Shown: one piece after another, positions 11,659 through 19,764 of the stretch
Position numbering within the stretch: the first letter of the stretch is position 1
Layout of the letters: every line of letters begins with the position of its first letter
From: Prevotella falsenii DSM 22864 = JCM 15124
Lineage (GTDB): Bacteria; Bacteroidota; Bacteroidia; Bacteroidales; Bacteroidaceae
Assembly (NCBI RefSeq): GCF_000613945.1
Contig: NZ_BAJY01000005.1
Location: forward strand, 1-64,000
Length of the DNA stretch: 64,000 nucleotides
Reading direction: 5' to 3'
Position numbers and translations under genes: made by a program
The notes under the pieces: model-generated
What the model was told of the DNA's origin: nothing
What the model saw: the letters and a program-made list of their open reading frames with translations, nothing else
Databases searched by the model: none

Positions 11659-11787
11659 TTAGTCCGTTGAATTTACCATTCCGTTTCGATGGCTTTGAGC
11701 ACAGCAACAGCTTTCTCCGTTACTTGAAAGTTCAGCCCCATTTGTTACCTTGTTTTTATTCTCTGGTTGAATTGTTTTCTGTTCCAT
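11659..11787 (-). CDS. Small Cys-rich ORF (42 residues) upstream of the flavin-type oxidase
   Basis: ATG 11787 to TAA 11659. It encodes MEQKTIQPENKNKVTNGAEL, then a Cys triplet (ESCCCAQSH), and ends MVNSTD. It is not recognised. It sits directly behind a promoter of the exact form TTG-N20-TAAATTTG and 16 bp ahead of the oxidase gene, so it is certainly transcribed if the promoter works. It could be a leader peptide, a small metal-binding partner, or a chance ORF in the leader. Confidence 0.4.
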   Translation of the reverse strand: MEQKTIQPENKNKVTNGAELSSNGESCCCAQSHRNGMVNSTD

Positions 11788-11835
11788 CGTAGTTTGTTTT
11801 TAATCTGTTGATATTCTATTTTCTTCTTTACAATG

Positions 11836-11866
11836 CAAATTTACTCAATAAATGTAGAACATGCAA
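11836..11866 (-). promoter_or_regulatory. Promoter of the small ORF / oxidase unit
   Basis: On the minus strand a TTG (11864-11866), exactly 20 bp of spacer, then TAAATTTG (11836-11843). This fits the Bacteroidota primary sigma consensus. Confidence 0.75.
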
Positions 11867-11964
11867 GAAGGTACAAAAATGTTTGATACTTACTAAAATG
11901 TAGGAAATGTGTGGATTTCGTCTTTTCGAGAATATGACTTTAACAAACATTAAATCAGCCTCGG

Positions 11965-11995
11965 TTGAGAACTAACTTAGTTTTTATTATCTTTG
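11965..11995 (+). promoter_or_regulatory. Promoter of the HxlR regulator gene
   Basis: TTG at 11965-11967, 20 bp, then TATCTTTG at 11988-11995, and 18 bp to the ATG. It faces away from the oxidase promoter about 100 bp away, leaving room for a shared operator. No clear dyad operator was identified by eye. Confidence 0.75.
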
Positions 11996-12013
11996 CTTCA
12001 AAACTTATCTTTT

Positions 12014-12373
12014 ATGACAACGAAGAATATAGACCCGTCCTATTTGGCTTGTCCAATCCGTCAAGTTATCAGTCGCTTCGGCGACAAATGGTCAATGCTC
12101 GTGCTTTATTCCCTTTATTCCAGCAAAACGGGCATATTGCGCTTTAACGAGCTACACCACCACATGACAGATTGTTCACAGAAGATGCTTTCGGCAACCT
12201 TGAAGAACTTAGAACAAAACAATCTGATTTGTCGCAAGGTATATCCTGTAGTGCCACCCCGTGTAGAATACTCGCTAACCGATATTGGAAAATCTCTGAT
12301 GCCCTCCATTGTTTCGCTTATAGAATGGGCCAGCTTGCACTTTGACGACGTGGTTACCAAACAAATTATATAA
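12014..12373 (+). CDS. HxlR-family winged-helix transcriptional regulator
   Basis: 119 residues from ATG 12014 (MTTKNIDPSYLACPIRQVIS); an upstream in-frame extension overlaps the promoter and is rejected. The HxlR signature is clear: CPIRQVISRFGDKWSMLVLYSL followed by RFNELHHHM and QKMLSATLKNLEQNNLICRKVYP, then PPRVEYSLTDIGKSL. HxlR proteins often sense redox or electrophile stress through a conserved Cys, and Cys11 (MTTKNIDPSYLAC, in the CPIRQ motif) is a candidate. The divergent small ORF and flavin-type oxidase are the expected targets. Confidence 0.9.
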   Translation: MTTKNIDPSYLACPIRQVISRFGDKWSMLVLYSLYSSKTGILRFNELHHHMTDCSQKMLSATLKNLEQNNLICRKVYPVVPPRVEYSLTDIGKSLMPSIVSLIEWASLHFDDVVTKQII

Positions 12374-12510
12374 GCGAAATTCGGCAGGCGAAGGTGTTGC
12401 ATCATATTTATAACGTCAATCAATGTGCATTAAACTTCGGTTCTTTTGCAAATATTACAGCGATTTTACGTAACTTTGCAGTCAAATTCTAATGCAAATT
12501 TAAAATACTG

Positions 12511-13260
12511 ATGAAAAAAATCTTTTCCCTCGCCATTACTTTTATGGCAGCTTTTGCAAGTGTTCAGGCACAAAACATGCAACTGCACTACGACCTTGGT
12601 CATAATCTTTCGGACGATTTGAAGGGTCGTCCTGCCGTTACAACCACTGTAGAAATGTTCAAACCCGATAAATGGGGTTCAACTTTCTTCTTCACCGATA
12701 TTGATTATAAAAACGACGGAGTGGTCGGTGCTTATTGGGAGATAGCACGAGAGTTTGCTGTTTCTAAGAATAAGCGTTGGGCAGCCCACATAGAGTATGA
12801 TGGTGGATCAACCACAGGCGAACTCCCGGCGGGCTACTATGGCAGCCGTTTCCAACACGCTGCGCTCGTTGGCGGTGCATGGAACTGGGCTAACAAAGAT
12901 TTTTCAAAGACTTTCAGTGTGCAACTGATGTATAAGTACACTTTCAAAAACAAGCATACCGGCGCACACCCATTCAATGGTTTCCAACTTACCGAAGTAT
13001 GGGGCTTGAACTTTGCCAAGGGATTGTGTTCTTTCAGTGGTTTCTGCGACTTATGGTACGACCCGAATATCAGCGGCAAACTCATCTTGTTATCTGAACC
13101 GCAATTTTGGTTTAACTTAAATACACTGAAGGGTATGAACGGTGTAAACCTTTCGTTGGGTACTGAAGTAGAAATCAGCAATAATTTTGTTTGGAACAAT
13201 AAAGGCAAGAATAATAAGTTCTACGCTATTCCTACCATTGCAGCAAAGTGGACATTCTAA
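12511..13260 (+). CDS. DUF5020-type outer-membrane beta-barrel protein
   Basis: 249 residues with a signal peptide (MKKIFSLAITFMAAFASVQA). The mature part shows alternating aromatic and polar strands (TFFFTDIDYKND, WWAHIEYDGG-like segments, FYAIPTIAAKWTF at the end) and a terminal aromatic, as in 12-stranded barrels related to the nucleoside channel Tsx. It resembles the Bacteroidota DUF5020 family. It has a TAACTTTG box at 12471-12478 and a strong terminator behind, so it is transcribed alone. The transported substrate is not known. Confidence 0.8.
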   Translation: MKKIFSLAITFMAAFASVQAQNMQLHYDLGHNLSDDLKGRPAVTTTVEMFKPDKWGSTFFFTDIDYKNDGVVGAYWEIAREFAVSKNKRWAAHIEYDGGSTTGELPAGYYGSRFQHAALVGGAWNWANKDFSKTFSVQLMYKYTFKNKHTGAHPFNGFQLTEVWGLNFAKGLCSFSGFCDLWYDPNISGKLILLSEPQFWFNLNTLKGMNGVNLSLGTEVEISNNFVWNNKGKNNKFYAIPTIAAKWTF

Positions 13261-13322
13261 TTCCTTGTTCACATTTTTAACTATTTCTAATCTGCTAAAA
13301 CTGTTTGCTTCAGATAGAATTT

Positions 13323-13356
13323 GGGCTGAGCTCCTTGCAAGGAACTCAGCCCTTTT
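13323..13356 (+). terminator. Terminator downstream of the DUF5020 gene
   Basis: Stem GGGCTGAG...CTCAGCCC extended by TCCTTGCAAGGA inside, giving about 14 bp with one mismatch, followed by TTTT. It lies about 60 bp past the stop. Confidence 0.85.
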
Positions 13357-13417
13357 AGCATTCGGTAAATAAACTATACTGCCGCTTTCACTACTCATTT
13401 TACAGACAAAAAGCGAA

Positions 13418-13615
13418 CCATAAAAGTGTAAAGATTTTTAGCAAGCATATCTTCTGCTTAACCATCTCGTTCTCAACGCTTTACAAAACCTATTGTTTTG
13501 CATTGCAAAAGCGGCTGTTTTGCACGGTAAAACCGTAGGTTTTGCAACGCAAAACAGCCGCTTTCGCAACGTCAAAGTGCTTTTATCACTTTTTAAGGGA
13601 ATTATATTTACAAAA
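13418..13615 (+). repeat. 22-bp modular array C with conserved flanks
   Basis: Modules at 13485 (core CCTATTG), 13507 (GCGGCTG), 13529 (CCGTAGG) and 13551 (CAGCCGC, ending TTTCGC). The last core is the exact reverse complement of the second. The left flank (ATAAAAGTGTAAA...) and right flank (TATCACTTTTTAA...TTTACAAAA) match the other full copies. It lies between the terminators of two convergent genes, in the 704-bp gap 13261-13964. The remainder of that gap (13617-13747 and 13792-13964) shows nothing recognisable. Confidence 0.88.
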
Positions 13616-13747
13616 TCAAGGCTATTTTCAGCTATTTTGTTCGTCAAGAAAAAGAAAGACTTTTCATCAAAGAAATCTTTACTGAATCTGTTTTTGTTGC
13701 ACTAAAAGGTTTTCTTAAGCGAATGCCAATACTTTCTAACGAAAAAG

Positions 13748-13790
13748 AAAAAGCCACCTTGGCAGAAAGTGCCAAGGTGGCTTTCTTATT
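13748..13790 (-). terminator. Terminator on the BspA-like gene side
   Basis: A perfect 14-bp stem (AAGCCACCTTGGCA / TGCCAAGGTGGCTT) with a 5-nt loop and A/T runs on both sides, about 175 bp past the BspA-like gene stop. It could act in both directions. Confidence 0.75.
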
Positions 13791-13964
13791 GTTTACAGCA
13801 TTCCCCTACCCTTTTGTTTCCTTGCGTCTGACGACTGCTGAAACTGTTCTTAGAAAGGAGGGTTTGCTGTTATTCTATTTGTTTCATTCGTCGTAACCTC
13901 ATTACACTTGAGATTATAACTCCGTTACGACGAATGGCGTTGTTCTATTATTTGTTTTCGTTTC

Positions 13965-16019
13965 TTACTTCATTACTTTATGTGTTGTTCCGTCGCTCAT
14001 GCGAACGATGTTCACACCGTGTTGTAATTCTGTCAGTTTCTTGCCGTCAAGTGAATATATAGCCTCTACGGTAGCGTTGGTTGCGGTGTTTGGATTAGAG
14101 ATACCGGAAGGATTTTTCTTGGTGAAATATCCTGTTTCCGGGTTTGCCATTGATACGTCTATCTTATATTCGTTGAATGGAACTGCACCTTTAAGTTTTG
14201 CACAGTAAGCAAACATGTTCTCTGAATTAGCACACGCCCATGTGTTATTGCAATAGATAGTAGTCATTTCCTCGCAGAATGCGAACATTGAACGCATGTC
14301 GCTTACCTTTTCTAATTTGAAGTTTGTAAGGTCGAGAGAAGTAAGCGCATCACAAGAGAAGAACATTGTGCTCGTATTGGTTACGTTATCAGTATTGAAA
14401 TGTGAGATTTCGAGTTTAGATAGTTTTCTGCAACCAGAGAACATTGAACGCATATTCTCTACCTTTTCTGTGTTGAACTTAGAAAGATCGAGTGTTTCCA
14501 ATTCAGCGCAATACTTGAACATAGCACCCATATCGGTAACATTCTTAGTGTCGAAACTTAATAAATCGAGCGAAGGTAGTTTCTCACAATAGAAGAACAT
14601 GAAAGACATATCTGTTACCTTCTCGGTGTTGAAGTTAGGTATTTTGAGCGAAGTAAGCTGCCCACAGTATGCAAACATTCCGTACATATTGGTTACGTTC
14701 GGTGTCTTAAAGCTTGAAAGGTCAAGTGAAGTAAGCGCATCGCAGTGGAAGAACATTCCGTACATATTGGTTACTTTCTCTGTATTGAAGTTTGGAACCT
14801 TAATAGAAGTAAGCCCGGTGCAACCTGAGAACATTCCATTCATGGTCGTAACCTCCGATGTTTTGAAGTTTGAGAGGTCGAGCGAGGTAAGTGCCTTGCT
14901 GTCTGCAAACATTCCGTACATATTGGTTACTTTCTCGGTGTTGAAACTTGAGAGGTCGAGTGTGGTAAGAACATCGCAGTGAGCAAACATTGAATTCATG
15001 TCTGTTACGTTCGCTGTGTTGAACTTAGACACATTGAGCGAGGTAAGTGCAGAGCAGTTTGCAAACATTCCGTTCATATCCTTAACCTTTGCTGTGTTGA
15101 AGTGTGAGAGGTCGAGCGTAGGAAGAGCCGTACAACTTGAGAACATTCCGTTCATGTCGGTTACGTTTGCAGTGTTGAATTTAGAGATGTCGAGCGATTT
15201 AAGCTCAACGCAACCGGAGAACATACCCTTCATAGTGGTTACTTTCTCGGTGTTGAACTTAGAGAGGTCGAGCGAGGTAAGTCCCTTGCAGTAAAAGAAC
15301 ATTACGCTCATATCGGTTACATTCACTGTATTGAACTTAGACAAATCAAGCGAGGTAAGTGCAGGACAGCAAAAGAACATTGCGCGCATGTCGGTTACAT
15401 TCGCTGTATTGATGTTAGAAAGGTCGAGTGTAGGAAGTGCAGAGCAGAAATTAAACATTGAGTTCATGTTCGTAACCTTCTCTGTATTGAACTTAGAAAG
15501 GTCGAGCGAAGCAAGTGTTTGACACTCTGAAAATAATGAACTCATATCAGTTACCTTTGCTGTATTGAAGTGCGAAAGGTCGATTGAAGGCAAAACTTCG
15601 CAGTGAGCAAACATGTGAGACATATTGGTTACTTCAGTCGTATTAAGGTTTTCCATACCCTTAATTTCCTTCAGAACCGAATAATAGTTAAACCAATAGC
15701 CGGTGCTTGTTGGACGGTAGTCCTTGAACGATGCATCGAATACAGCTGTAACAGTTGTTTTTTCCTCGCTTTGAGAGGTTCCTGCCCAAACCGGAATTTC
15801 TATTCCACTGGCCATGGTCTGCTTTTCATCGATGCCATACGTGATACCTTTTCGGCTCGACTTTTGCGCATCGTAATAGAAAGTGATAGTCTTTCCTTCG
15901 AGATTTTTCTCAACATAGGCTTCTTTCGTTTGCGCCTGTGCCTGCTGTGGCAAAGCAAACATTGCGATGAACAGCGCAACAATGGCTGCATACATTTTCT
16001 TAAATAGATTGTTTTTCAT
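13965..16019 (-). CDS. BspA-like leucine-rich-repeat surface protein (DUF285 repeats)
   Basis: 684 residues: signal peptide (LFIAMFALPQQAQA), about 95 non-repeat residues, then 19 repeats of 23 residues of the form LDLSKFNTEKVTDMSxMFxxC, and a tail ending YSLDGKKL...GVNIVRMSDGTTHKVMK. DUF285/BspA proteins act in adhesion and host binding at the cell surface. The tail resembles the short C-terminal domain common in secreted Prevotella proteins, but its sorting role is inference. The highly similar repeats make the copy number prone to recombination and to misassembly. It is transcribed from a promoter about 255 bp upstream, so the mRNA has a long leader. Confidence 0.92.
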   Translation of the reverse strand: MKNNLFKKMYAAIVALFIAMFALPQQAQAQTKEAYVEKNLEGKTITFYYDAQKSSRKGITYGIDEKQTMASGIEIPVWAGTSQSEEKTTVTAVFDASFKDYRPTSTGYWFNYYSVLKEIKGMENLNTTEVTNMSHMFAHCEVLPSIDLSHFNTAKVTDMSSLFSECQTLASLDLSKFNTEKVTNMNSMFNFCSALPTLDLSNINTANVTDMRAMFFCCPALTSLDLSKFNTVNVTDMSVMFFYCKGLTSLDLSKFNTEKVTTMKGMFSGCVELKSLDISKFNTANVTDMNGMFSSCTALPTLDLSHFNTAKVKDMNGMFANCSALTSLNVSKFNTANVTDMNSMFAHCDVLTTLDLSSFNTEKVTNMYGMFADSKALTSLDLSNFKTSEVTTMNGMFSGCTGLTSIKVPNFNTEKVTNMYGMFFHCDALTSLDLSSFKTPNVTNMYGMFAYCGQLTSLKIPNFNTEKVTDMSFMFFYCEKLPSLDLLSFDTKNVTDMGAMFKYCAELETLDLSKFNTEKVENMRSMFSGCRKLSKLEISHFNTDNVTNTSTMFFSCDALTSLDLTNFKLEKVSDMRSMFAFCEEMTTIYCNNTWACANSENMFAYCAKLKGAVPFNEYKIDVSMANPETGYFTKKNPSGISNPNTATNATVEAIYSLDGKKLTELQHGVNIVRMSDGTTHKVMK

Positions 16020-16274
16020 TGTTCTTCATTGCCTCTCCATGACTCCCTTTCGCAGAGGGGGAACGCCTTACCGAGGCCGGGGCGTTAGGGTTATTAATTA
16101 TTAACTATGTTCTTTTAATATCTTTGATAACCATGCAGAAAGCTCCGCCTTTATCTCCTTGTTACAGAGATACTGACAGAGCCTTTAGTAGATGTTTTAG
16201 TCGGAAATTGTTCCGTTGGTTCTTTCACCATTATTTATTTTTATTGGTTTGAACGATTGTTTATTATTCGGCTG
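16020..16274 (-). other. Long 5' leader of the BspA-like gene
   Basis: About 250 nt separate the promoter at 16275-16305 from the start codon, without any long ORF. On the minus strand it contains small hairpins: AACGCC...GGCGTT, CCCT...AGGG and TATCTC...GAGATA, plus a 4-codon ORF (MERQ) whose TGA sits just upstream of the BspA start. It is a candidate for post-transcriptional control. No known riboswitch was recognised. Confidence 0.45.
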
Positions 16275-16305
16275 CAAATATAAGCCTTTTCTCTGAAAGT
16301 TGCAA
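16275..16305 (-). promoter_or_regulatory. Promoter of the BspA-like gene
   Basis: On the minus strand TTG (16303-16305), exactly 20 bp, TATATTTG (16275-16282). It matches the Bacteroidota promoter consensus at both boxes and the spacing. Confidence 0.75.
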
Positions 16306-16342
16306 GGGATTGAGCAAGAAAACTTCAATATTGCATTCTCAA

Positions 16343-17860
16343 TTAGAGTTTTACTTTCTTCTTCTTCCCCGTACTTTCGTTCCCCATACGGTCGAGTGCG
16401 GTTACTATATAAGTATATTTTGTTTTGCCATCATTATAATTTAACCTCAATGCGGGTTGATAAGTTATGGCTACAATCTTTGCCGGATTCTCCAAATCGA
16501 TATTTTCATCGGGAGCAAATCTGTAAACAACATACTTATGTGCTTCGTCTTTCCAATCTTTTCCCTTAGGAGCTTTCCAATGCAATATACAGCCTTCTTC
16601 CGACCAAGTTACTTTCAGCGAACGCGGTTTCTTAGGTGCTTCGTCGTCAATGAAAGGCATTAAAGGTTGCAAAGCAGGATAACGCCAATAATCGGCTTGA
16701 AGCATTTTGGCGTAATTACCCGGGTTTTCAACAACCGATGCAGCATACCATAAAACCGTACCTTGAACATTCTCTGACCTTTCGTGCAGCCGATGCTTTG
16801 CAGGTAATTGGTGTGATTTCGGATTTTGTGGGTCAGCGTGCTTCACGGTGCGCAAGACGTCCTCGCCAATATATAGCGGACGATTTCCTGCATAACGGTT
16901 CCACCATGTAATAAGTTCTTTATAGTCGGCGGCTTTATTTCCTATTTCCCAATAAATCTGCGGAACACAATAGTCCACCCAACCATTATTTACCCATTTT
17001 AATACATCGGCATAAAGGTCATCGTAGTTCTGCAGCCCATTGGTTTTGCTGCCAATGTTTGGTGCACTCTTTTCATTTCTGTAAATTCCAAAGGGCGAAA
17101 CACCGAATTTGACCCAAGGTTTCACCCTATGAATGGTTTCGCCAAGTTGCTTTATAAACATATCGACATTGTCGCGACGCCAATCTTGAATACGGCCGAA
17201 GCCACCACCATAAAGGCTAAACTCTTTCAAATCGGGAATGCGTTGTCCCGCAGCAGGATAAGGATAGAAATAATCGTCAATATGTAAACCGTCTACATTG
17301 TATCGTTGCAGAATATCCGTTACGATATTGCAAATGTAATTCCTGTTTTCAGGAATACCGGGGTTAAGTATTTTAAGCCCATCGTAGTCAAAAACTCGTT
17401 CGGGGTGTTGAACAGCAATGTGATTTGAAGCAAGTTGCGTGGTATTCTTTGTCTTTGCACGATAAGGGTTTATCCATGCGTGAAGTTCCATTCCACGTTT
17501 ATGACACTGCTCTATCATCCACTGCAAAGGATCCCAATAAGGCATAGGAGCTGTTCCTTGCTTTCCTGTCAGGAACTTACTCCATGGTTCATACTTGCTG
17601 GGATAGAGTGCATCGCACTCGGCACGAACTTGAAATATAATGGCATTGACACCCATTTGCTGCAACTTGTTGAGCTGGGAAATGAGTGTTTGTTGCATTC
17701 GTTCCGTTCCAATGGCTTGAAACTGACCATTGACACACTGAATCCATGCGCCTCTGAACTGACGCTTCTTAGGAGAGCTTGCAGAAAAAGAATAACTGCT
17801 TGTAAACAGTAAAAACAAGATTAAAGCTGCTTTTACAAATTGCAAACGATATAATTTCAT
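16343..17860 (-). CDS. Secreted family-10-like glycosyl hydrolase (GHL10 / YngK type)
   Basis: 505 residues with an N-terminal signal peptide (KAALILFLLFTSSYSFSA). The GHL10 domain begins with KRQFRGAWIQCVNGQF and LNKLQQMGVNAIIFQVRAECDALYPS, continues with GMELHAWINPYRA and NVDGLHIDDYFYPYP, and ends about residue 400. A fibronectin type III-like module follows (about 425-505). Members are predicted TIM-barrel enzymes acting on cell-wall or capsular glycans; the substrate is not established. It is the last gene of a same-strand run starting with an ECF sigma factor, 67 bp behind the periplasmic protein gene. Confidence 0.87.
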   Translation of the reverse strand: MKLYRLQFVKAALILFLLFTSSYSFSASSPKKRQFRGAWIQCVNGQFQAIGTERMQQTLISQLNKLQQMGVNAIIFQVRAECDALYPSKYEPWSKFLTGKQGTAPMPYWDPLQWMIEQCHKRGMELHAWINPYRAKTKNTTQLASNHIAVQHPERVFDYDGLKILNPGIPENRNYICNIVTDILQRYNVDGLHIDDYFYPYPAAGQRIPDLKEFSLYGGGFGRIQDWRRDNVDMFIKQLGETIHRVKPWVKFGVSPFGIYRNEKSAPNIGSKTNGLQNYDDLYADVLKWVNNGWVDYCVPQIYWEIGNKAADYKELITWWNRYAGNRPLYIGEDVLRTVKHADPQNPKSHQLPAKHRLHERSENVQGTVLWYAASVVENPGNYAKMLQADYWRYPALQPLMPFIDDEAPKKPRSLKVTWSEEGCILHWKAPKGKDWKDEAHKYVVYRFAPDENIDLENPAKIVAITYQPALRLNYNDGKTKYTYIVTALDRMGNESTGKKKKVKL

Positions 17861-17926
17861 TGTAAATCTTATGTATAAAATCTAAATGGATTAATGAACT
17901 TTATTATTGCTGTTGAATAGAATTAG

Positions 17927-18343
17927 CTACCTTTTCTTTGCAGCATTGCGAAAATATTTCCGATGGAAGTGTCGTTCGGCTTTTAGAACTTCACTTAGTT
18001 TCATTGCAGAAATTACATTCAACATCTTTATATGGTAGTTTTTTTCTATTTGTTTTATCTGTATGTGCAAATCGTCTATCTCCAATATCGCTTTTTTAGC
18101 ACTATTATTATTCGCCGGGTGGCTACTTTGCAATTTGCGTAACTGGTCGTGAAGTGCACGCTGTTTGGTCATCATCTCATCGTAAATCGGCAAAAGCTTT
18201 GCAGATTCCTGTTCAGTTAGCTTTGCCGAAGTTACAATGTATTGATGCAGCTCTGCCTTAAACTTCTCAGGGTCGAACTTGTGTTGTGCAAACAAACTTA
18301 TTGCACAGACACACGCTATAGTAATAATAAATATTCTTTTCAT
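17927..18343 (-). CDS. Small periplasmic helical protein (Spy/CpxP-like pattern)
   Basis: 138 residues with a signal peptide (MKRIFIITIACVCAISLFAQ). The rest is one long charged helical region with KFDPEKFKAELHQYIVTSAKLTEQESAKLLPIYDEMM and a later ALHDQLRKLQ heptad-like stretch. LTEQE is reminiscent of the LTxxQ motif of Spy/CpxP envelope-stress proteins, but assignment to that family is inference. The position behind a sigma factor and a one-TM protein suggests an envelope-stress sensing unit. Confidence 0.6.
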   Translation of the reverse strand: MKRIFIITIACVCAISLFAQHKFDPEKFKAELHQYIVTSAKLTEQESAKLLPIYDEMMTKQRALHDQLRKLQSSHPANNNSAKKAILEIDDLHIQIKQIEKNYHIKMLNVISAMKLSEVLKAERHFHRKYFRNAAKKR

Positions 18344-18375
18344 TATCAGTGTTTTGCAGAATTCGGTTCTATTAA

Positions 18376-18786
18376 TTAATTATCAGCCAGATAAGCATAC
18401 ACATCGTCTTTATCAAGCATCATATATTCAGCCGCTTCGTCTAAGTATTCGGTATCCGCAGATTCTTCTTTAGCGGTCGTAGCCGTCGGCGTAGCTGCAA
18501 TATTATTGTTTTGCTGTATATGCTCATTTCCTTGGAAGAAATGTATTGTTGCTGCACCAATAACAATCAACCCGATAAAAGAAGCTGCTATCAGCAATGG
18601 GCGCAAGCGTCCGGCAAAGGCTATATTGCGTTTTTTACTAATTTGCTTGTCTTCGGTGGTTTCAGTTTCTTTTGCAGTTATTTGCGACATAATTCGCATT
18701 TCCAAATTGTCGAAGTAGCCATCAGGCGACTTAAACGGTCGTCTGTTTCCAAATTCTGAAAGTAATTGTTTTTCTAACTCCATCAC
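18376..18786 (-). CDS. Single-pass membrane protein, putative anti-sigma factor
   Basis: 136 residues. A cytoplasmic N-terminal part of about 65 residues (LEKQLLSEFGNRRPFKSPDGYFDNLEMRI) precedes one TM helix (LLIAASFIGLIVIGAATIHFF) and an acidic periplasmic tail ending DKDDVYAYLADN. No known zinc anti-sigma motif (HxxxCxxC) is present. The role as partner of the ECF sigma factor is inferred from gene order only: it starts 80 bp after the sigma gene ends. It is otherwise unrecognised. Confidence 0.55.
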   Translation of the reverse strand: MMELEKQLLSEFGNRRPFKSPDGYFDNLEMRIMSQITAKETETTEDKQISKKRNIAFAGRLRPLLIAASFIGLIVIGAATIHFFQGNEHIQQNNNIAATPTATTAKEESADTEYLDEAAEYMMLDKDDVYAYLADN

Positions 18787-18865
18787 AATTGATTTTCTTT
18801 ACTTTAGCTTGTTACTGATAGTTTGACGCAAATACAGGACTTTGGTTTAACTTGGATTCAGAAAT

Positions 18866-19417
18866 TTATTCGTGTTCTTTTATATATTGCGATATTTTCT
18901 TTACTGCAATGTGGTAAGATGCCTTTAAAGCTCCTTCGCTCGTACCAAGAATTTCATGTATTTCCGGGTATTTTAGTTCGTTGTAATATTTCATGATAAA
19001 TACGGTGCGCTGAACTTCGGGTAAAGCTGAAATAGCTTCTTGCAGCACTGCTTGCCCTTTGTTACCATCGAAATAGCTATCTGCTAAAAGCATATTGGCA
19101 ACACCATTATAGGCATTATCGGAACTTATGGCAACTGTTTCTTTCTTGTTTCTCAAAAAATCTAAAGACTCATTGATAGCAATGCGATACAACCATGTAG
19201 ATATTTTCGATTTCCCCTCAAAGCTTTCTATGTTTTTCCATACTTTCAAGAAAGTGTTTTGCAGTATATCATCTGCATCATCGTGCAGCAAAACAAAGCT
19301 TCGTATTTTCCAATACAAAGGCTTGCTATATTCGTTTACCAATAGGGCAAATGCCTTATTGCGTGTTTCAGGCTCTGCTAATGCTTTTAAGAGTTCAGCT
19401 TCTTCTATTCGATGCAC
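18866..19417 (-). CDS. ECF-type RNA polymerase sigma factor
   Basis: 183 residues. Region 2 at about 25-95 contains DDADDILQNTFLKVWKNIESF and STWLYRIAINESLDFLR. Region 4 at about 120-180 contains ALPEVQRTVFIMKYYNELKYPEI and a helix-turn-helix EGALKASYHIAVKKI. It should direct polymerase to an envelope-stress or surface regulon. It heads a run with a putative membrane anti-sigma factor, a periplasmic protein and a glycosyl hydrolase. No auto-regulatory promoter was recognised upstream; the 35-bp gap to the preceding small gene allows read-through from it. Confidence 0.92.
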   Translation of the reverse strand: MHRIEEAELLKALAEPETRNKAFALLVNEYSKPLYWKIRSFVLLHDDADDILQNTFLKVWKNIESFEGKSKISTWLYRIAINESLDFLRNKKETVAISSDNAYNGVANMLLADSYFDGNKGQAVLQEAISALPEVQRTVFIMKYYNELKYPEIHEILGTSEGALKASYHIAVKKISQYIKEHE

Positions 19418-19452
19418 GACAGAGGAGAGAGATTGTCAATGATATAGTAGAG

Positions 19453-19764
19453 TTATCGTATTGATATTTTACGAACCACTTTTCCTACCTTTACAATATA
19501 ACAGCCTTTTGGCAGATTAAGATTGTAGCGTTTATCTTGTCCGTCTATTCTAATACTCATAACGCATACACCTGTTACATTGTATATTTGCAACATCTCA
19601 TCGTTTGCTCCTTCAATGCGAAGGACAGAGCCGTAAACAGAAATAGAAACGTTATGAACGTCTTGCTCAATCATCTCTAACGAGGTATGAGCTTTTACTG
19701 TTGTCGGCAATGCAAAACCTAAAAGGGTTATAGCTAACAGAAAAGTATATATTTTCTTATTCAT
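19453..19764 (-). CDS. Small secreted protein with a C-terminal sorting-like domain
   Basis: About 103 residues from MNKKIYTFLLAITLLGFALPTTVKA (signal peptide). The body is essentially one beta domain: DEMLQIYNVTGVCVMSIRIDGQDKRYNLNLPKGCYIVKVGKVVRKISIR. This has the shape of the C-terminal domains at the ends of type IX secreted proteins, here without a cargo. The start at 19764 is chosen because a TATCTTTG box lies only a few bases before the earlier in-frame starts. It may be a remnant of a larger secreted protein. It precedes the ECF sigma gene by 35 bp. Confidence 0.6.
   Translation of the reverse strand: MNKKIYTFLLAITLLGFALPTTVKAHTSLEMIEQDVHNVSISVYGSVLRIEGANDEMLQIYNVTGVCVMSIRIDGQDKRYNLNLPKGCYIVKVGKVVRKISIR

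Noticed and set aside
16020..16274. Riboswitch in the BspA-like gene leader
   Set aside because: No known aptamer pattern was recognised and the gene product does not suggest a metabolite ligand. It is kept only as an unexplained leader.
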